Shown: one piece after another, positions 26,501 to 38,790 of the stretch
Layout of the letters: each line of letters opens with the position of its first letter
Numbering within the stretch: the first letter of the stretch is position 1
Assembly (NCBI RefSeq): GCF_038502225.1
Contig: NW_027195387.1
Location: 124,001 to 188,000 of the forward strand
Direction: 5' to 3'
Length of the DNA: 64,000 nt
Origin: Cherax quadricarinatus
Lineage: Eukaryota > Arthropoda > Malacostraca > Decapoda > Parastacidae
Notes under the pieces: model-generated
Told to the model about the DNA's origin: nothing
Databases searched by the model: none
What the model saw: the letters and a program-made list of their open reading frames with translations, nothing else
Translations under genes and position numbers: made by a program

Positions 26501-29500
26501 TAACACCACTGTGGCTACTGTCAGGGAGGCTGGAGTGGGAATAACACCACTGTGGCTACTGTCAGGGAGGCTGGAGTGGGAATAACACCACTGTGGCTAC
26601 TGTCAGGGAGGCTGGAGTGGGAATAACACCACTGTGGCTACTGTCAGGGAGGCTGGAGTGGGAATAACACCACTGTGGCTACTGTCAGGGAGGCTGGAGT
26701 GGGAATAACACCACTGTGGCTACTGTCAGGGAGGCTGGAGTGGGAATAACACCACCGATGCTACTGTCAGGGAGGCTGGAGTGGGAATAACACCACTGTG
26801 GCTACTGTCAGGGAGGCTGGAGTGGGAATAACACCACTGTGGCTACTGTCAGGGAGGCTGGAGTGGGAATAACACCACTGTGGATACTGTCAGGGAGGCT
26901 GGAGTGGGAATAACACCACTGTGGCTACTGTCAGGGAGGCTGGAGTGGGAATAACACCACTGTGGCTACTGTCAGGGAGGCTGGAGTGGGAATAACACCA
27001 CTGTGGCTACTGTCAGGGAGGCTGGAGTGGGAATAACACCACTGTGGCTACTGTCAGGGAGGCTGGAGTGGGAATAACACCACTGTGGCTACTGTCAGGG
27101 AGGCTGGAGTGGGAATAACACCACTGTGGCTACTGTCAGGGAGGCTGGAGTGGGAATAACACCACTGTGGCTACTGTCAGGGAGGCTGGAGTGGGAATAA
27201 CACCACTGTGGCTACTGTCAGGGAGGCTGGAGTGGGAATAACACCACTGTGGCTACTGTCAGGGAGGCTGGAGTGGGAATAACACCACTGTGGCTACTGT
27301 CAGGGAGGCTGGAGTGGGAATAACACCACTGTGGCTACTGTCAGGGAGGCTGGAGTGGGAATAACACCACTGTGGCTACTGTCAGGGAGGCTGGAGTGGG
27401 AATAACACCACTGTGGCTACTGTCAGGGAGGCTGGAGTGGGAATAACACCACTGTGGCTACTGTCAGGGAGGCTGGAGTGGGAATAACACCACTGTGACT
27501 ACTGTCAGGGAGGCTGGAGTGGGAATAACACCACTGTGGCTACTGTCAGGGAGGCTGGAGTGGGAATAACACCACTGTGACTACTGTCAGGGAGGCTGGA
27601 GTGGGAATAACACCACTGTGGCTACTGTCAGGGAGGCTGGAGTGGGAATAACACCACTGTGACTACTGTCAGGGAGGCTGGAGTGGGAATAACACCACTG
27701 TGGCTACTGTCAGGGAGGCTGGAGTGGGAATAACACCACTGTGGCTACTGTCAGAGAAGCAGGGAGTGCTGGAGTGGGAATAACACCACTGTGACTACTG
27801 TCAGGGAGGCTGGAGTGGGAATAACACCACTGTGGCCACTGTCAGGGAGGCTGGAGTGGGAATAACACCACTGACTACTGTCAGGGAGGTTGGAGTGGGA
27901 ATAACACCACTGTGGCTACTGTCAGGGAGGCTGGAGTGGGAATAACACCACTGTGGCTACTGTCAGGGAGGCTGGAGTGGGAATAACACCACTGTGGCTA
28001 CTGTCAGGGAGGCTGGAGTGGGAATAACACCACTGTGGCTACTGTCAGGGAGGCTGGAGTGGGAATAACACCACTGTGGCTACTGTCAGGGAGGCTGGAG
28101 TGGGAATAACACCACTGTGGCTACTGTCAGGGAGGCTGGAGTGGGAATAACACCACTGTGGCTACTGTCAGGGAGGCTGGAGTGGGAATAACACCACTGT
28201 GGCTACTGTCAGGGAGGCTGGAGTGGGAATAACACCACTGTGGCTACTGTCAGGGAGGCTGGAGTGGGAATAACACCACTGTGGCTACTGTCAGGGAGGC
28301 TGGAGTGGGAATAACACCACTGTGGCTACTGTCAGGGAGGCTGGAGTGGGAATAACACCACTGTGGCTACTGTCAGGGAGGCTGGAGTGGGAATAACACC
28401 ACTGTGGCTACTGTCAGGGAGGCTGGAGTGGGAATAACACCACCGTGGCTACTGTCAGGGAGGCTGGAGTGGGAATAACACCACTGTGGCTACTGTCAGG
28501 GAGGCTGGAGTGGGAATAACACCACTGTGGCTACTGTCAGGGAGGCTGGAGTGGGAATAACACCACTGTGGCTACTGTCAGGGAGGCTGGAGTGGGAATA
28601 ACACCACTGTGGCTACTGTCAGGGAGGCTGGAGTGGGAATAACACCACTGTGACTACTGTCAGGGAGGCTGGAGTGGGAATAACACCACCGTGGCTACTG
28701 TCTGGAGTGGGAATAACACCAACTACTGTCAGGGAGGCTGGAGTGGGAATAACACCACTGTGGCTAGGGAGGCTGGAGTGGGAATAACACCACTGTGGCT
28801 ACTGTCAGGGAGGCTGGAGTGGGAATAACACCACTGTGACTACTGTCAGGGAGGCTGGAGTGGGAATAACACCACTGTGGCTACTGTCAGGGAGGCTGGA
28901 GTGGGAATAACACCACTGTGACTACTGTCAGGGAGGCTGGAGTGGGAATAACACCACTGTGGCTACTGTCAGGGAGGCTGGAGTGGGAATAACACCACTG
29001 TGACTACTGTCAGGGAGGCTGGAGTGGGAATAACACCACTGTGACTACTGTCAGGGAGGCTGGAGTGGGAATAACACCACTGTGGCTACTGTCAGGGAGG
29101 CTGGAGTGGGAATAACACCACTGTGGCTACTGTCAGGGAGGCTGGAGTGGGAATAACACCACTGTGGCTACTGTCAGGGAGGCTGGAGTGGGAATAACAC
29201 CACTGTGGCTACTGTCAGGGAGGCTGGAGTGGGAATAACACCACTGTGGCTACTGTCAGGGAGGCTGGAGTGGGAATAACACCACTGTGGCTACTGTCAG
29301 GGAGGCTGGAGTGGGAATAACACCACTGTGACTACTGTCAGGGATGCTGGAGTGGGAATAACACCACTGTGGCTACTGTCAGGGAGGCTGGAGTGGGAAT
29401 AACACCACTGTGACTACTGTCAGGGAGGCTGGAGTGGGAATAACACCACTGTGGCTACTGTCAGGGAGGCTGGAGTGGGAATAACACCACTGTGACTACT

Positions 29501-29560
29501 GTCAGGGAGGCTGGAGTGGGAATAACACCACTGTGACTACTGTCAGGGAGGCATGTATGG
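23550..29560. repeat. 41-bp minisatellite, ~146 copies (6.0 kb)
   Basis: The unit begins GTGGCTACTGTCAGGGAGGC, period 41, and follows the 21-bp array with no spacer. Variants include gactactg for ggctactg, which recurs in neighbouring units. Disordered patches lie at 23640-23740, 24220-24400, 25400-25600 and 28700-28790. No long frame. No counterpart is visible in unit B. Confidence 0.96.
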
Positions 29561-29880
29561 AGTGGGAATAACAGATGTCTTCCCTTCCCCACTTCCCCAA
29601 GGTCAGCCTCAACTGCATGTATTCATGCTTTCCCAAGTTCATGTATCCAGGAATCCATCCGTTTGCTCCCGGATGTATCCCCTTACCCACTTACCCAAGG
29701 TCAGCCTCAACATCAACCTTCCCCAAGTTCATGTATCCAGGAATCCATCCGTTCGCTCCCGGATGTCTTCCCTTCCCAACTTACCTAAGGTCGGCGGTGC
29801 CTTCCCCGGATCAGTGTCTCTAGGAGTCCACTAGTGTCACCTCAGGTGGACTCCCTTCCCCACTTCCCCAGTGTCAGCGG
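29561..29880 (+). repeat. Diverged GC-rich minisatellite remnants before hairpin 2
   Basis: Three to four diverged units with CTTCCC...CACTTCCCCAAGG and TCCAGGAATCCATCCG. It is the same unit family as the expanded array at 41.7-46.65 kb and the remnants at 3650-3870. Confidence 0.85.
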
Positions 29881-29932
29881 TTGCCACCCTCAGTGACCTT
29901 GCTGGGTGGATACTTGGTCTTGTCTAGCTGGT

Positions 29933-30028
29933 CTACGGTAGAGACTGTCCAGGTAGGTGGAATTACTGGAGGGGACATACAGAGAACTGCGTCCAGTAAT
30001 TCCAGCCACCAAGACAGCCACGACCGTA
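29933..30028. repeat. Long hairpin, copy 2
   Basis: Arms 29933-29970 and 29992-30028. Where copies 1 and 3 have ACAGGA paired with TCCTGT, this copy has ACTGGA paired with TCCAGT, a change on both sides that keeps the pairing. Confidence 0.88.
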
Positions 30029-30069
30029 CACCTGCTAGACGCCACCAAGCTGCTACACAGTTCGGCCAC

Positions 30070-30460
30070 CTCGGAGAGGCTAATTAATTGAAAATTTGAA
30101 ATTCCTTTTATGTTACATTATCTTACACTCTCTCACTTATTTACCAGTTTTAAAGTATTTGTGAACAACATTCTTTGTGTAACATGTAGATATATAAAAA
30201 TGGACACGTCTGAGACACTATTGGAGGACTGTCATGTGTAACATGTTATGTATGAATGAATGTAATGCTTACGTGTTATTGAGTATGAGTGTCATATGTG
30301 TTGATGAGTTTCGTGTGTACATGTTATTATGTATGTGTGAGTGTCAAATGCGAATCTCTTCCATGAAAACTACAACAAATTAATAATAATCTCTGTTTGT
30401 GGTGTTTCGTTAATGAATTCAAGGTCGCATATTTACTTACATGCGCACACAGTTCCGTGG
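30070..30460. other. AT-rich spacer after hairpin 2
   Basis: The first ~100 bp resemble the flank of hairpin 3 (GAAAATTTG then ATTTGTGAA...). The rest has TGT/ATG-rich words with no gene. Confidence 0.55.
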
Positions 30461-30790
30461 TACAGCTGTCAGCCTGGCTGACTCGGCTGTCATCCTAAGT
30501 CAGCTGTCATCTTGGCTGACGCTGCTGTCAACAGAGTTAGCCAGTCAGTATAAAAGATAAGAAGATTAAAAGTGGAAAATTTAGAATGGATTAAGACTGG
30601 AGTGTGTGACGCAGTTGGAATAAAGTACTGGAATAGTTAATGATTTTGTTCTAATGTTTATAAAACAAGAAAAGGGTAAAAAACTTTAAAGAATGTAATA
30701 AATACAATGGAATAAGACTGTTGATCATACCAGGTAAAGTGTATGTCGAAATTATGATAGTTCAAGTGATGGAAAAGACAAAATATGAAT
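30461..30790 (-). repeat. Unit B: inverted copy of unit A 5080-6160
   Basis: On the minus strand it follows unit A closely: TATTTTGTCTTTtCCATCACTT, one copy of the 38-bp array unit, CTTTACCTGGT, TTATTCCATT, the ACTCCAGTCTTAATCCATTC block and the GTCAGCC/GACAGC block. Relative to unit A this sub-segment is inverted while the following 2.3 kb is not, so one of the two units has undergone an inversion. Confidence 0.88.
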
Positions 30791-31050
30791 AACAAAGTTG
30801 AGAGTTAATTCAGAAAGTGAAGGTAATCTGTGGATCATGTGTAAACACTGAAATACTGAAGTTAACAACACTTATATAAAGGAAAGTTGCACTTAGATGA
30901 TATTAGAGTTAAAAATGAGTTTAATCTTAGTTTTGGCAGCTATAGTTTTGAATTAAGTTATAATACTATATACAAGGTAAGTCATCATGTAGACCAAGTG
31001 TCACTGTCAACACACCTTTATTAACATACTATGTTCAAATTCTATACACA

Positions 31051-31172
<122 letters not shown>

Positions 31173-31725
31173 CATTATTATGTAGTTCATATAAGTTTTC
31201 TTCTGATGTTTACTTTTCACTCTTATATACACATACACATCACTACAAACACACTACTACTAACGCACATATATACATACATGTGTACACGTTCTCATAA
31301 GCATATCTACACTCTCCCACAACATTCTTTAAATTAATAAATACTATATAAATGGTGTAAGAAATTTTAAAAAATTCTACATCATATAATTTATTTTTTT
31401 TTAAGAAAATAGAAAGAGGGTTACAAAATTTTTATGAAATATTTTGGAAAAAGATGTAAATATGTGAAGAAGTGACTAACTTGAGAGACTTGTAGTTAAA
31501 ACAAAGAAGATATTCTTATAAATCATCTTAATAAACATTTAGTTTAATTAGAATAATTTATTAAATAATTCTCTCAGTTTTCACATATACTCTTCTCTCA
31601 CCTCCTCAATAATAACATAAAAAATATTCACCACAACTGATGGAAAAAAAAACTCGGTGATGAAAATAATAACTGTCAACTTGGATGATTCGATCTCTGG
31701 ACAATAATAATTTTGGTGGTGGCTG
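31173..31725. repeat. Unit B conserved segment (matches 6167-6227 and 13312-13666)
   Basis: It starts TTATTATGTAGTTCATATAA, passes through one diverged unit of the 32-bp repeat, then GCATATCTACACTCTCCCAC and AACTGTCAACTTGGATGATT. The 7-kb array of unit A is absent here, so this copy shows what the unexpanded locus looks like. Confidence 0.88.
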
Positions 31726-32624
31726 CCACAACCTGGCCAGTACGACTGTGTGTTGCCACAACCTGGCCAGTACGACTGTGTGCTGCCACAACCTGGCCAG
31801 TACGACTGTGTGCTGCCACAACCTGGCCAGTACGACTGTGTGCTGCCACAACCTGGCCAGTACGACTGTGTGTTGCCACAACCTGGCCAGTACGACTGTG
31901 TGTTGCCACAACCTGGCCAGTACGACTGTGTGTTGCCACAACCTGGCCAGTACGACTGTGTGTTGCCACAACCTGGCCAGTACGACTGTGTGCTGCCACA
32001 ACCTGGCCAGTACGACTGTGTGTTGCCACAACCTGGCCAGTACGACTGTGTGTTGCCACAACCTGGCCAGTACGACTGTGTGTTGCCACAACCTGGCCAG
32101 TACCACTGTGTGTTGCCACAACCTGGCCAGTACGACTGTGTGTTGCCACAACCTGGCCAGTACGACTGTGTGCTGCCACAACCTGGCCAGTACGACTGTG
32201 TGTTGCCACAACCTGGCCAGTACGACTGTGTGTTGCCACAACCTGGCCAGTACGACTGTGTGTTGCCACAACCTGGCCAGTACGACTGTGTGTTGCCACA
32301 ACCTGGCCAGTACGACTGTGTGTTGCCACAACCTGGCCAGTACGACTGTGTGTTGCCACAACCTGGCCAGTACGACTGTGTGTTGCCACAACCTGGCCAG
32401 TACGACTGCGTGTTGCCACAACCTGGCCAGTACGACTGTGTGTTGCCACAACCTGGCCAGTACGACTGTGTGTTGCCACAACCTGGCCAGTACGACTGTG
32501 TGTTGCCACAACCTGGCCAGTACGACTGCGTGTTGCCACAACCTGGCCAGTACGACTGTGTGTTGCCACAACCTGGCCAGTACGACTGTGTGTTGCCACA
32601 ACCTGGCCAGTACGACTGTGTGTT
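31726..32624. repeat. Unit B array 3: 30-bp minisatellite, 30 copies
   Basis: The unit is CCACAACCTGGCCAGTACGA followed by CTGTGTGTTG. Only a few single-base variants occur (tgctg, ccactg, gcgtg). It equals the unit A 22-bp repeat plus 8 bases. Frames repeating every ten residues on both strands are artefacts. Confidence 0.97.
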
Positions 32625-32689
32625 AATGTCTCCCAGACTGTTGTTATGTATGTGATGTATCAATGTTAACATATATTATAATCTAAATG

Positions 32690-32806
32690 TTGTGGTGCAC
32701 TATGTTGCAGAGATATATTGCACACGGAATGTTGTGGTGCACTATGTTGCAGAGATATATGGCACACTGAATGATGTGGTGCACTATGTTGCAGAGATAT
32801 ATGGCA
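32690..32806. repeat. Unit B array 4: three copies of the 42-bp unit
   Basis: Three diverged copies of GTTGTGGTGCACTATGTTGC..., against about 35 in unit A. The flanks are shared on both sides. Confidence 0.93.
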
Positions 32807-33525
32807 CAGAGCCGGTAAGTAATGGAAAAGACTATAGAATGAAGAAGTTTGTGTCACAGGTCAAAGTATATCTCCGCTATTATGTCTTTCTTCACCACGA
32901 TCGTTGTGTTGTGGTGTGTATAAAGTCTGTCTGACACACCAGAGTTAATAACACTGTATGTAACCTGTTTGGTAAATACCTGATAGAAGACTTATTGGCA
33001 GGATTCTTTTCTTAGGATTCTGTTGGTAGGATTGAAGTTTGTAAGACTGGACGCTATTGGAGGAATACTACTGGAAGGATTGTTACCAAAAGACTATTGT
33101 TAGAAGACCTCTGGTAGGATTCTGTTGGAAATAGTGTTGGCAGGACTCTGTTGGAAAAGATTTCAGATAGCGGTTTATTTGTTACTTATAAAATGAATCA
33201 AGTCATCTGGAATTATAGTATTGCCTAAAACAGTATAGTAACAAACAAAACAATAAAGTAACTCACAAAACACTATAACAATAAAGCAGTATAGTGACAT
33301 ATAAAACACTATAGTAACATATCAAACAGTAAATTAAGACATAAAACAGTATAGCGATACATAAATAAGTACAATTATACATAAAACAGCATAGTGGCAC
33401 AAAAACCAGCTTAAAAACAATTAAAACAGCATATTAACACAAAAAAAATAATATAACGTAAAACAGTATAATTACACAGAAGAGCAGTATATTATAAGAG
33501 AGGTAAATAAAAGTAACAATGTTGT
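32807..33525. repeat. Unit B conserved segment 3
   Basis: The direct counterpart of 16803-17535, clearly diverged by substitutions and small indels. No gene. Confidence 0.87.
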
Positions 33526-34548
33526 AACATACAAGACCAGTACAGTACAATAACACAAGACCAGTACAGTACAATAACACAAGACCAGTACAGTACAATA
33601 ACACAAGACCAGTACAGTACAATAACACAAGACCAGTACAGTACAATAACACAAGACCAGTACAGTACAATAACACAAGACCAGTACAGTACAATAACAC
33701 AAGACCAGTACAGTACAATAACACAAGACCAGTACAGTACAATAACACAAGACCAGTACAGTACAATAACACAAGACCAGTACAGTACAATAACACAAGA
33801 CCAGTACAGTACAATAACACAAGACCAGTACAGTACAATAACACAAGACCAGTACAGTACAATAACACAAGACCAGTACAGTACAATAACACAAGACCAG
33901 TACAGTACAATAACACAAGACCAGTACAGTACAATAACACAAGACCAGTACAGTACAATAACACAAGACCAGTACAGTACAATAACACAAGACCAGTACA
34001 GTACAATAACACAAGACCAGTACAGTACAATAACACAAGATCAGTACAGTACAATAACACAAGACCAGTACAGTACAATAACACAAGACCAGTACAGTAC
34101 AATAACACAAGACCAGTACAGTACAATAACACAAGACCAGTACAGTACAATAACACAAGATCAGTACAGTACAATAACACAAGACCAGTACAGTACAATA
34201 ACACAAGATCAGTACAGTACAATAACACAAGACCAGTACAGTACAATAACACAAGACCAGTACAGTACAATAACACAAGATCAGTACAGTACAATAACAC
34301 AAGACCGGTACAGTACAATAACACAAGACCAGTACAGTACAATAACACAAGACCAATACAGTACAATAACACAAGACCAGTACAGTACAATAACACAAGA
34401 CCAGTGCAGTACAATAACACAAGACCAGTGCAGTACAATAACACAAGACCAGTACAGTACAATAACACACAAGACCAGTACAGTACAATAACACACAAGA
34501 CCAGTACAGTACAATAACACACAAGATCAGTACAGTACAGTAACACAA
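33526..34548. repeat. Unit B array 5: 24-bp minisatellite, ~42 copies
   Basis: The unit is ACAAGACCAGTACAGTACAA plus TAAC, period 24. Variants gatcag, ccggta, gtgcag and a 26-bp form (acacacaaga) at the right end. It is the homologue of the 21-bp array of unit A with a net +3 change per unit. The array is cut by LINE sequence at about 34549. Confidence 0.96.
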
Positions 34549-35592
34549 ATGAGAGGGAGAGGGATTGGTAGATTTAGTTTTAATGGACTGTAAGAAGGTA
34601 TTCGACATATTTCCACACAAGAAACTTGTACAAAAGCTAGAGGAGCAGGTAAGAAAAACACTGCAGTAGATCAAGGAATACCTGACATGAAGGAAACAAC
34701 GAGTGTTGGTACGTGACAAGATGTTGGAGTGGGCACATTTATGGAGTGGGATTCCACAAATGTCACTCCTAGAACCGGTGATTTTTTTTTTTTTTGTATA
34801 TGTGAATGGCATGATAGATTCAGAGGTGTCAAATGAATACAAATGGATCTGGACTGGTTGCAAGCCTAATCCGACAAATGACTTTCGGAGTTTAGCTCTA
34901 CCAAGTGGTAAGTCATGAAGGTCAAGGAAGGAGAAAGAAGTCTGCAGACGAATTACAGGCTCATCGGCCAAAGGCTGCAAACTTCACTTAAGGGAAAGGA
35001 TTTTCCGGTAAGCATCATACCTAGCAGATCCCCTGAGGCTTACATCAGCCATATAACTGATGCAGCATGTGGGCGTCTGGTTAATCTAGGAACAGCGTTG
35101 CGACATCTAAGTAAAGAGTCATTCACGGTACTTTACACCGTATATATCAGACCCATATCGGAGTATGCATCACCAGTATGGAGCCCACACCTGGTCAAAT
35201 ACGTCAAGAAATTAGAGAAAGTGCAAAAGTTTGCAACAAGACTAGTTCCGGAGCTAAGGGTAATGTACAATGTGGAGAGGTTAATGGAACTCAACCTGAT
35301 GGCACTAGAGGGCAGGAGGGATAGTAAGCAGGACATGATAACGACGAATAAAATACTGCGAGGGACAAGGTGAACAGGGCCAGAATGATTCAGAGATGTG
35401 ATACAGGAACAAGAGGACGCCACTGGAAGTTGAAAATTCAGACGAGTCATAGGGATGTTAGGAAGTATTTCTTCACCTTAGAGTTGAATAATCGGGAGGC
35501 AGGCTCCTACATAGCTTTAAGAAGGCTCTTAGAGCAGGGAGAGGAGCTGTGAATCAACTTCTACAACCACAAACAGGTGAATTCAATTAGGT

Positions 35593-35598
<6 letters not shown>
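34549..35598 (+). pseudogene. CR1/Jockey-like LINE fragment 1 (RT part to 3' end)
   Basis: A dead copy of the reverse transcriptase ORF of a CR1/Jockey-type non-LTR retrotransposon, starting inside RT motif A (MDCKKVFDIFPHKKLVQKLE, 34590-34650 region). It passes through RVLVRDK and an RT motif-B-like stretch. The block with the catalytic motif is deleted (about 34830-34850). It continues into the C-terminal domain (34915-35373) with LYTVYIRPISEYASPVWSPH and KFATRLVPELR, and ends near 35552. Several frameshifts and stops break it. The 3' end is the family's AATTAGGTAAGTAC followed by (AC)n. RT would copy element RNA at the target site; this copy cannot. Fragments 2 and 3 follow head to tail. 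Confidence 0.85.
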
Positions 35599-35685
<87 letters not shown>

Positions 35686-35690
35686 CACAC
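35599..35690. repeat. (AC)n tail of LINE fragment 1 and insertion point of fragment 2
   Basis: About 90 bp of AC with one ACGC interruption. It follows LINE 3' sequence directly and joins directly to the truncated 5' end of the next LINE. Confidence 0.93.
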
Positions 35691-37693
35691 TGAGGAGAGG
35701 TTTGTACCCAAGGGTAACAGGAATAATGAATAAGCTAGAATAAGCCCATGGTTCACCCAAAAGTGCAGGGAGGCAAAAACCAAGTGTGCTAGGGAATGGA
35801 AGAAGTATAGAAGGCAAAGGACCCAGGAGAATAAGGAGAGCAGTCGTACAGCCAGAAATGAATATGCACAGATAAGAAGGGAGGCCCAACGACAATATGA
35901 AAACGACATAGCAGAGAAAGCCAAATCTGACCCGAAGCTGTTATACAGACACATCAGGAGGAAAACAACAGTCAAGGACCAGGTAATCAGAGTAAGGAAG
36001 GAAGGAGGAGAGACAACAAGAAACGACCATGAAGTAGGTGAGGAACTCAACATGAGATTCAAAGAAGTGGTCACGGAGAGGTGGGGTACACCACCAAGTT
36101 CTGGACACAGTACACACAACAGAGGAAGAAGTGAAGAGGCTTCTGAGTGAGCTAGATACCTCAAAGGCAATGGGGCCTGATAACATCTCTCCATGGGTCC
36201 TGAGAGAGGAAGCAAAGGCGATATGTGTACCTATACCAACAATATTCAATACATCTATCGAAACAAGGAGATTGCCTGAGGCATGGAAGACAGCAAATGT
36301 AGTCCCAGTTTTTAAAAAAAGGAGACTGACATGAAGCACTAAACTACAGACCAGTGTCACTGACATGTATAGTATGCAAAGTCATGGAGAAGATTATCAG
36401 GAGAAGAGTGGTGGAACACCTAGAAAGGAACGATCTCATCAACAGCAGCCAACATGGTTTCAGGGACGGGAAATCCTGTGTCACAAGCCTACTGGAGTTC
36501 TATGACAGGGTGACAGCAGTAAGACAAGAGAGAGAGAGGGCTGGGTAGATTGCATTTTCTTGGACTGTAAGAAGGCGTTTGACACAGTTCCACACAAGAG
36601 ATTAGTGCAAAAACTGGAGGACCAAGCAGGAATAACAGGGAAGATTCTACAATGGATCAGGGAATACTTGTCAGGAAGACAACAGCGAGTCATGGTACGT
36701 GGCGAGGCGTCAGAGTGGGCACCTGTGACAAGTGGGGTCCCACAGGGGTCAGTCCTAGGACCAGTGCTGTTTCTGGTATTTGTGAACGACATGACGGAAG
36801 GAATAGACTCTGAAGTGTCCCTGTTTGCAGATAACGTGAAGTTGATGAGATGAATTCATTCGGCCGAAGACCAGGCAGAACTACAAAGGGATCTGGACAA
36901 GCTGCAGAACTGGTCCAGCAATTGGCTCCTGGAGTTCAGCCCCACCAAGTGCAAAGTCATGAAGATTAGGGAGGAGCAAAGAAAACCGCAGACGGAGTAC
37001 AGTCCAGGGGGCCAGAGACTACAAACCTCACTCAAGGAAAAATATCTTTGGGTGAGTATAACATCAACCAAATAACTGCTGCAGCATATGGGCGCCTAGC
37101 AAACCTCAGAACAGCATTCCGACATCTTAATAAGGAATCGTTCAGGACCCTGTACACCGTGTACGTTAGGCCCATATTGGAGTATGCGGCACCAGTTTGG
37201 AACCCACACCTAGCCAAGCACGTAAAGAAACTAGCGAAAGTTGAAAGGTTTGCAACAAGACTAGTCCCAGAGCTAAGGGGTATGTCCTACGAGGAGAGGT
37301 TAAGCCCTTTAATGGAAATCGACCTGATGACACTGGAGGACAGGAGAGGTAGGGGGGGCATGATAACGACATGCAAACTACTGAGAGGAATTGACAAGGT
37401 GAACAAAGACAATGTTCCAGGGATGGGACACAGCAACAAGGGGACACAGTTGGAAGTTAAAGACACAGTTGAATCACAGGGATGTTAGGAAGTATTTCTT
37501 CAGCCACAGAGTAGTAAAGAAGTGGAATAGTTTAGGAAGCGATGTAGTGGAGGCAGGATCCATTCATAGCTGCAGAGGTATGATAAAACTCAGGGTTCAG
37601 GGAGAGTGACCTAGTAGCGACTAGTGAAGAGGCGGGGCAAGGAGCTAGAACTCGACCCCTGCAACCTCAGCTAGGTTAGTACAACTAGGTGAG
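35691..37693 (+). pseudogene. CR1/Jockey-like LINE fragment 2 (endonuclease-RT linker, RT, C-terminal domain, 3' end)
   Basis: The longest copy of the family here. In order: linker region EERFVPKGN, CREAKTKC, RNEYAQIRREAQ and YRHIRRKTTVKDQV (35691-36060); RT fingers with LDTSKAMGPDNISPWVLREE (36131-36334); SSQHGFRDGKSCVTSLLEFY (36354-36548); motif A DCKKAFDTVPHKRL, motif B SGVPQGSVLGPVLFL and motif C FADN (36560-36853); C-terminal domain LYTVYVRPILEYAAPVWNPH with RLVPELRGMSYEERL (37048-37488); then HRDVRKYFFSHRVVKKWNSL (37412-37609). At least four frame changes and stops make it a pseudogene. In motif C the second Asp of the usual F/Y-A-D-D is Asn (36833-36835). It ends CTAGGTGAGTAC then (AC)n. 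Confidence 0.9.
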
Positions 37694-37714
37694 TACACAC
37701 ACACACACACACAC
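37694..37714. repeat. (AC)n tail of LINE fragment 2
   Basis: A short AC run directly after CAACTAGGTGAGT and directly before the 5' end of LINE fragment 3. Confidence 0.9.
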
Positions 37715-38682
37715 AAAACTGAACAATCTAAACCGACACTCACACACTGATCCCTCTGTCCCCACCCCCCACACCACAAACCCCACCCCTACAGCAACCC
37801 CTTATGGGAACTCTGCTCCCACCCCCACCGCAAACCCCCGTAGGCCTCCGCCAGGGATCGCGATCCACCAACCCCAATCTTCTCCCAGGATCACAGTTTT
37901 AGAAAAGAAGTTGAAGGTTTGGTACACGAACGCGGATAGAATAACGAATAAATATGAGGAGTGGCATGAAAGAATGAATGAGAAATCCTCAGACATACAG
38001 TTCAGACAATGAGGACATCACATATGAGAAGCCTCTTTGAGCTCTGTGTTTTTAATACACAGTAGAGTTACAAGTGGAGAGGGTAACAGGAGTTGAATGG
38101 GAAAAGCCAAACTATGAAAGGGGGGACTACACAGGTATGAGGAACTTCCTGCAGGAGGTTCAGTGGGACAGAGAATTGACAGGAAAGTCAGTAAATGAAA
38201 TGATGGAATACGTAACAATAAATTGCAAGGAGGCAGAGGAAAAGTTTGTTCCCAAGGGCAATAGAAATAATGGGAAGACCAAAGAGAGTCCTTGGTTTAC
38301 CCGAAGGTGTAGGGAGGCAAAAACTAAGTGCACCAGAGAATGGAAAGGGTACATGAGGCAAAGGACCCAGGAAAATAAAGAGATTAGTCGAAGAGCCAGA
38401 AACGAATATGCACAGATAAGGAGGGAGGCCCAGCAACAGTACGAAAAGACATAGCATCGAAAGCCAAGTCTGAGCCGAAACTTCTGTATAGACACATTAG
38501 GAGGAAGACAACAGTCAAAGACCAGGTGATCAGACTGAGGAAAGAAGGTGGGGAACTCACCAGAAAGGATCAAGAGGTATGTGTGGAGCTCATCATGAGA
38601 TTTAAGGAAGTATTTACATTGGAAATAAATGGTATAAAATACCGACACAATGGAAATATAAACACATGCAGTTTAATGTGAA

Positions 38683-38735
38683 TCTTTATTTACAACGTTT
38701 CGCCCACACAGTGGGCTTTTTCAAGTCACAAACAG
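38683..38735 (-). ncRNA. Hammerhead-like ribozyme motif (decayed stem I)
   Basis: On the minus strand: GTGAC, TTGAAAAA, stem II GCCCAC-TGT-GTGGGC, GAAACGTT, then GTA. Stem I has lost one pair (GAC with GTA) compared with the plus-strand copy 50 bp away. Confidence 0.45.
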
Positions 38736-38738
38736 ATC

Positions 38739-38790
38739 TGTTTGCGACTTGAAAAAGCCCACTGTGTGGGCGAAACGTTGTCAATAAAGG
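38739..38790 (+). ncRNA. Hammerhead-like ribozyme motif
   Basis: Stem I strand GAC (38746-38748), core TTGAAAAA (38749-38756), stem II GCCCAC-TGT-GTGGGC, then GAAACGT, T, and the pairing strand GTC, followed by AATAAA. The layout equals a type I hammerhead with the palindromic ACGT as stem III. Core positions corresponding to C3 and G8 are U and A. Confidence 0.55.
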
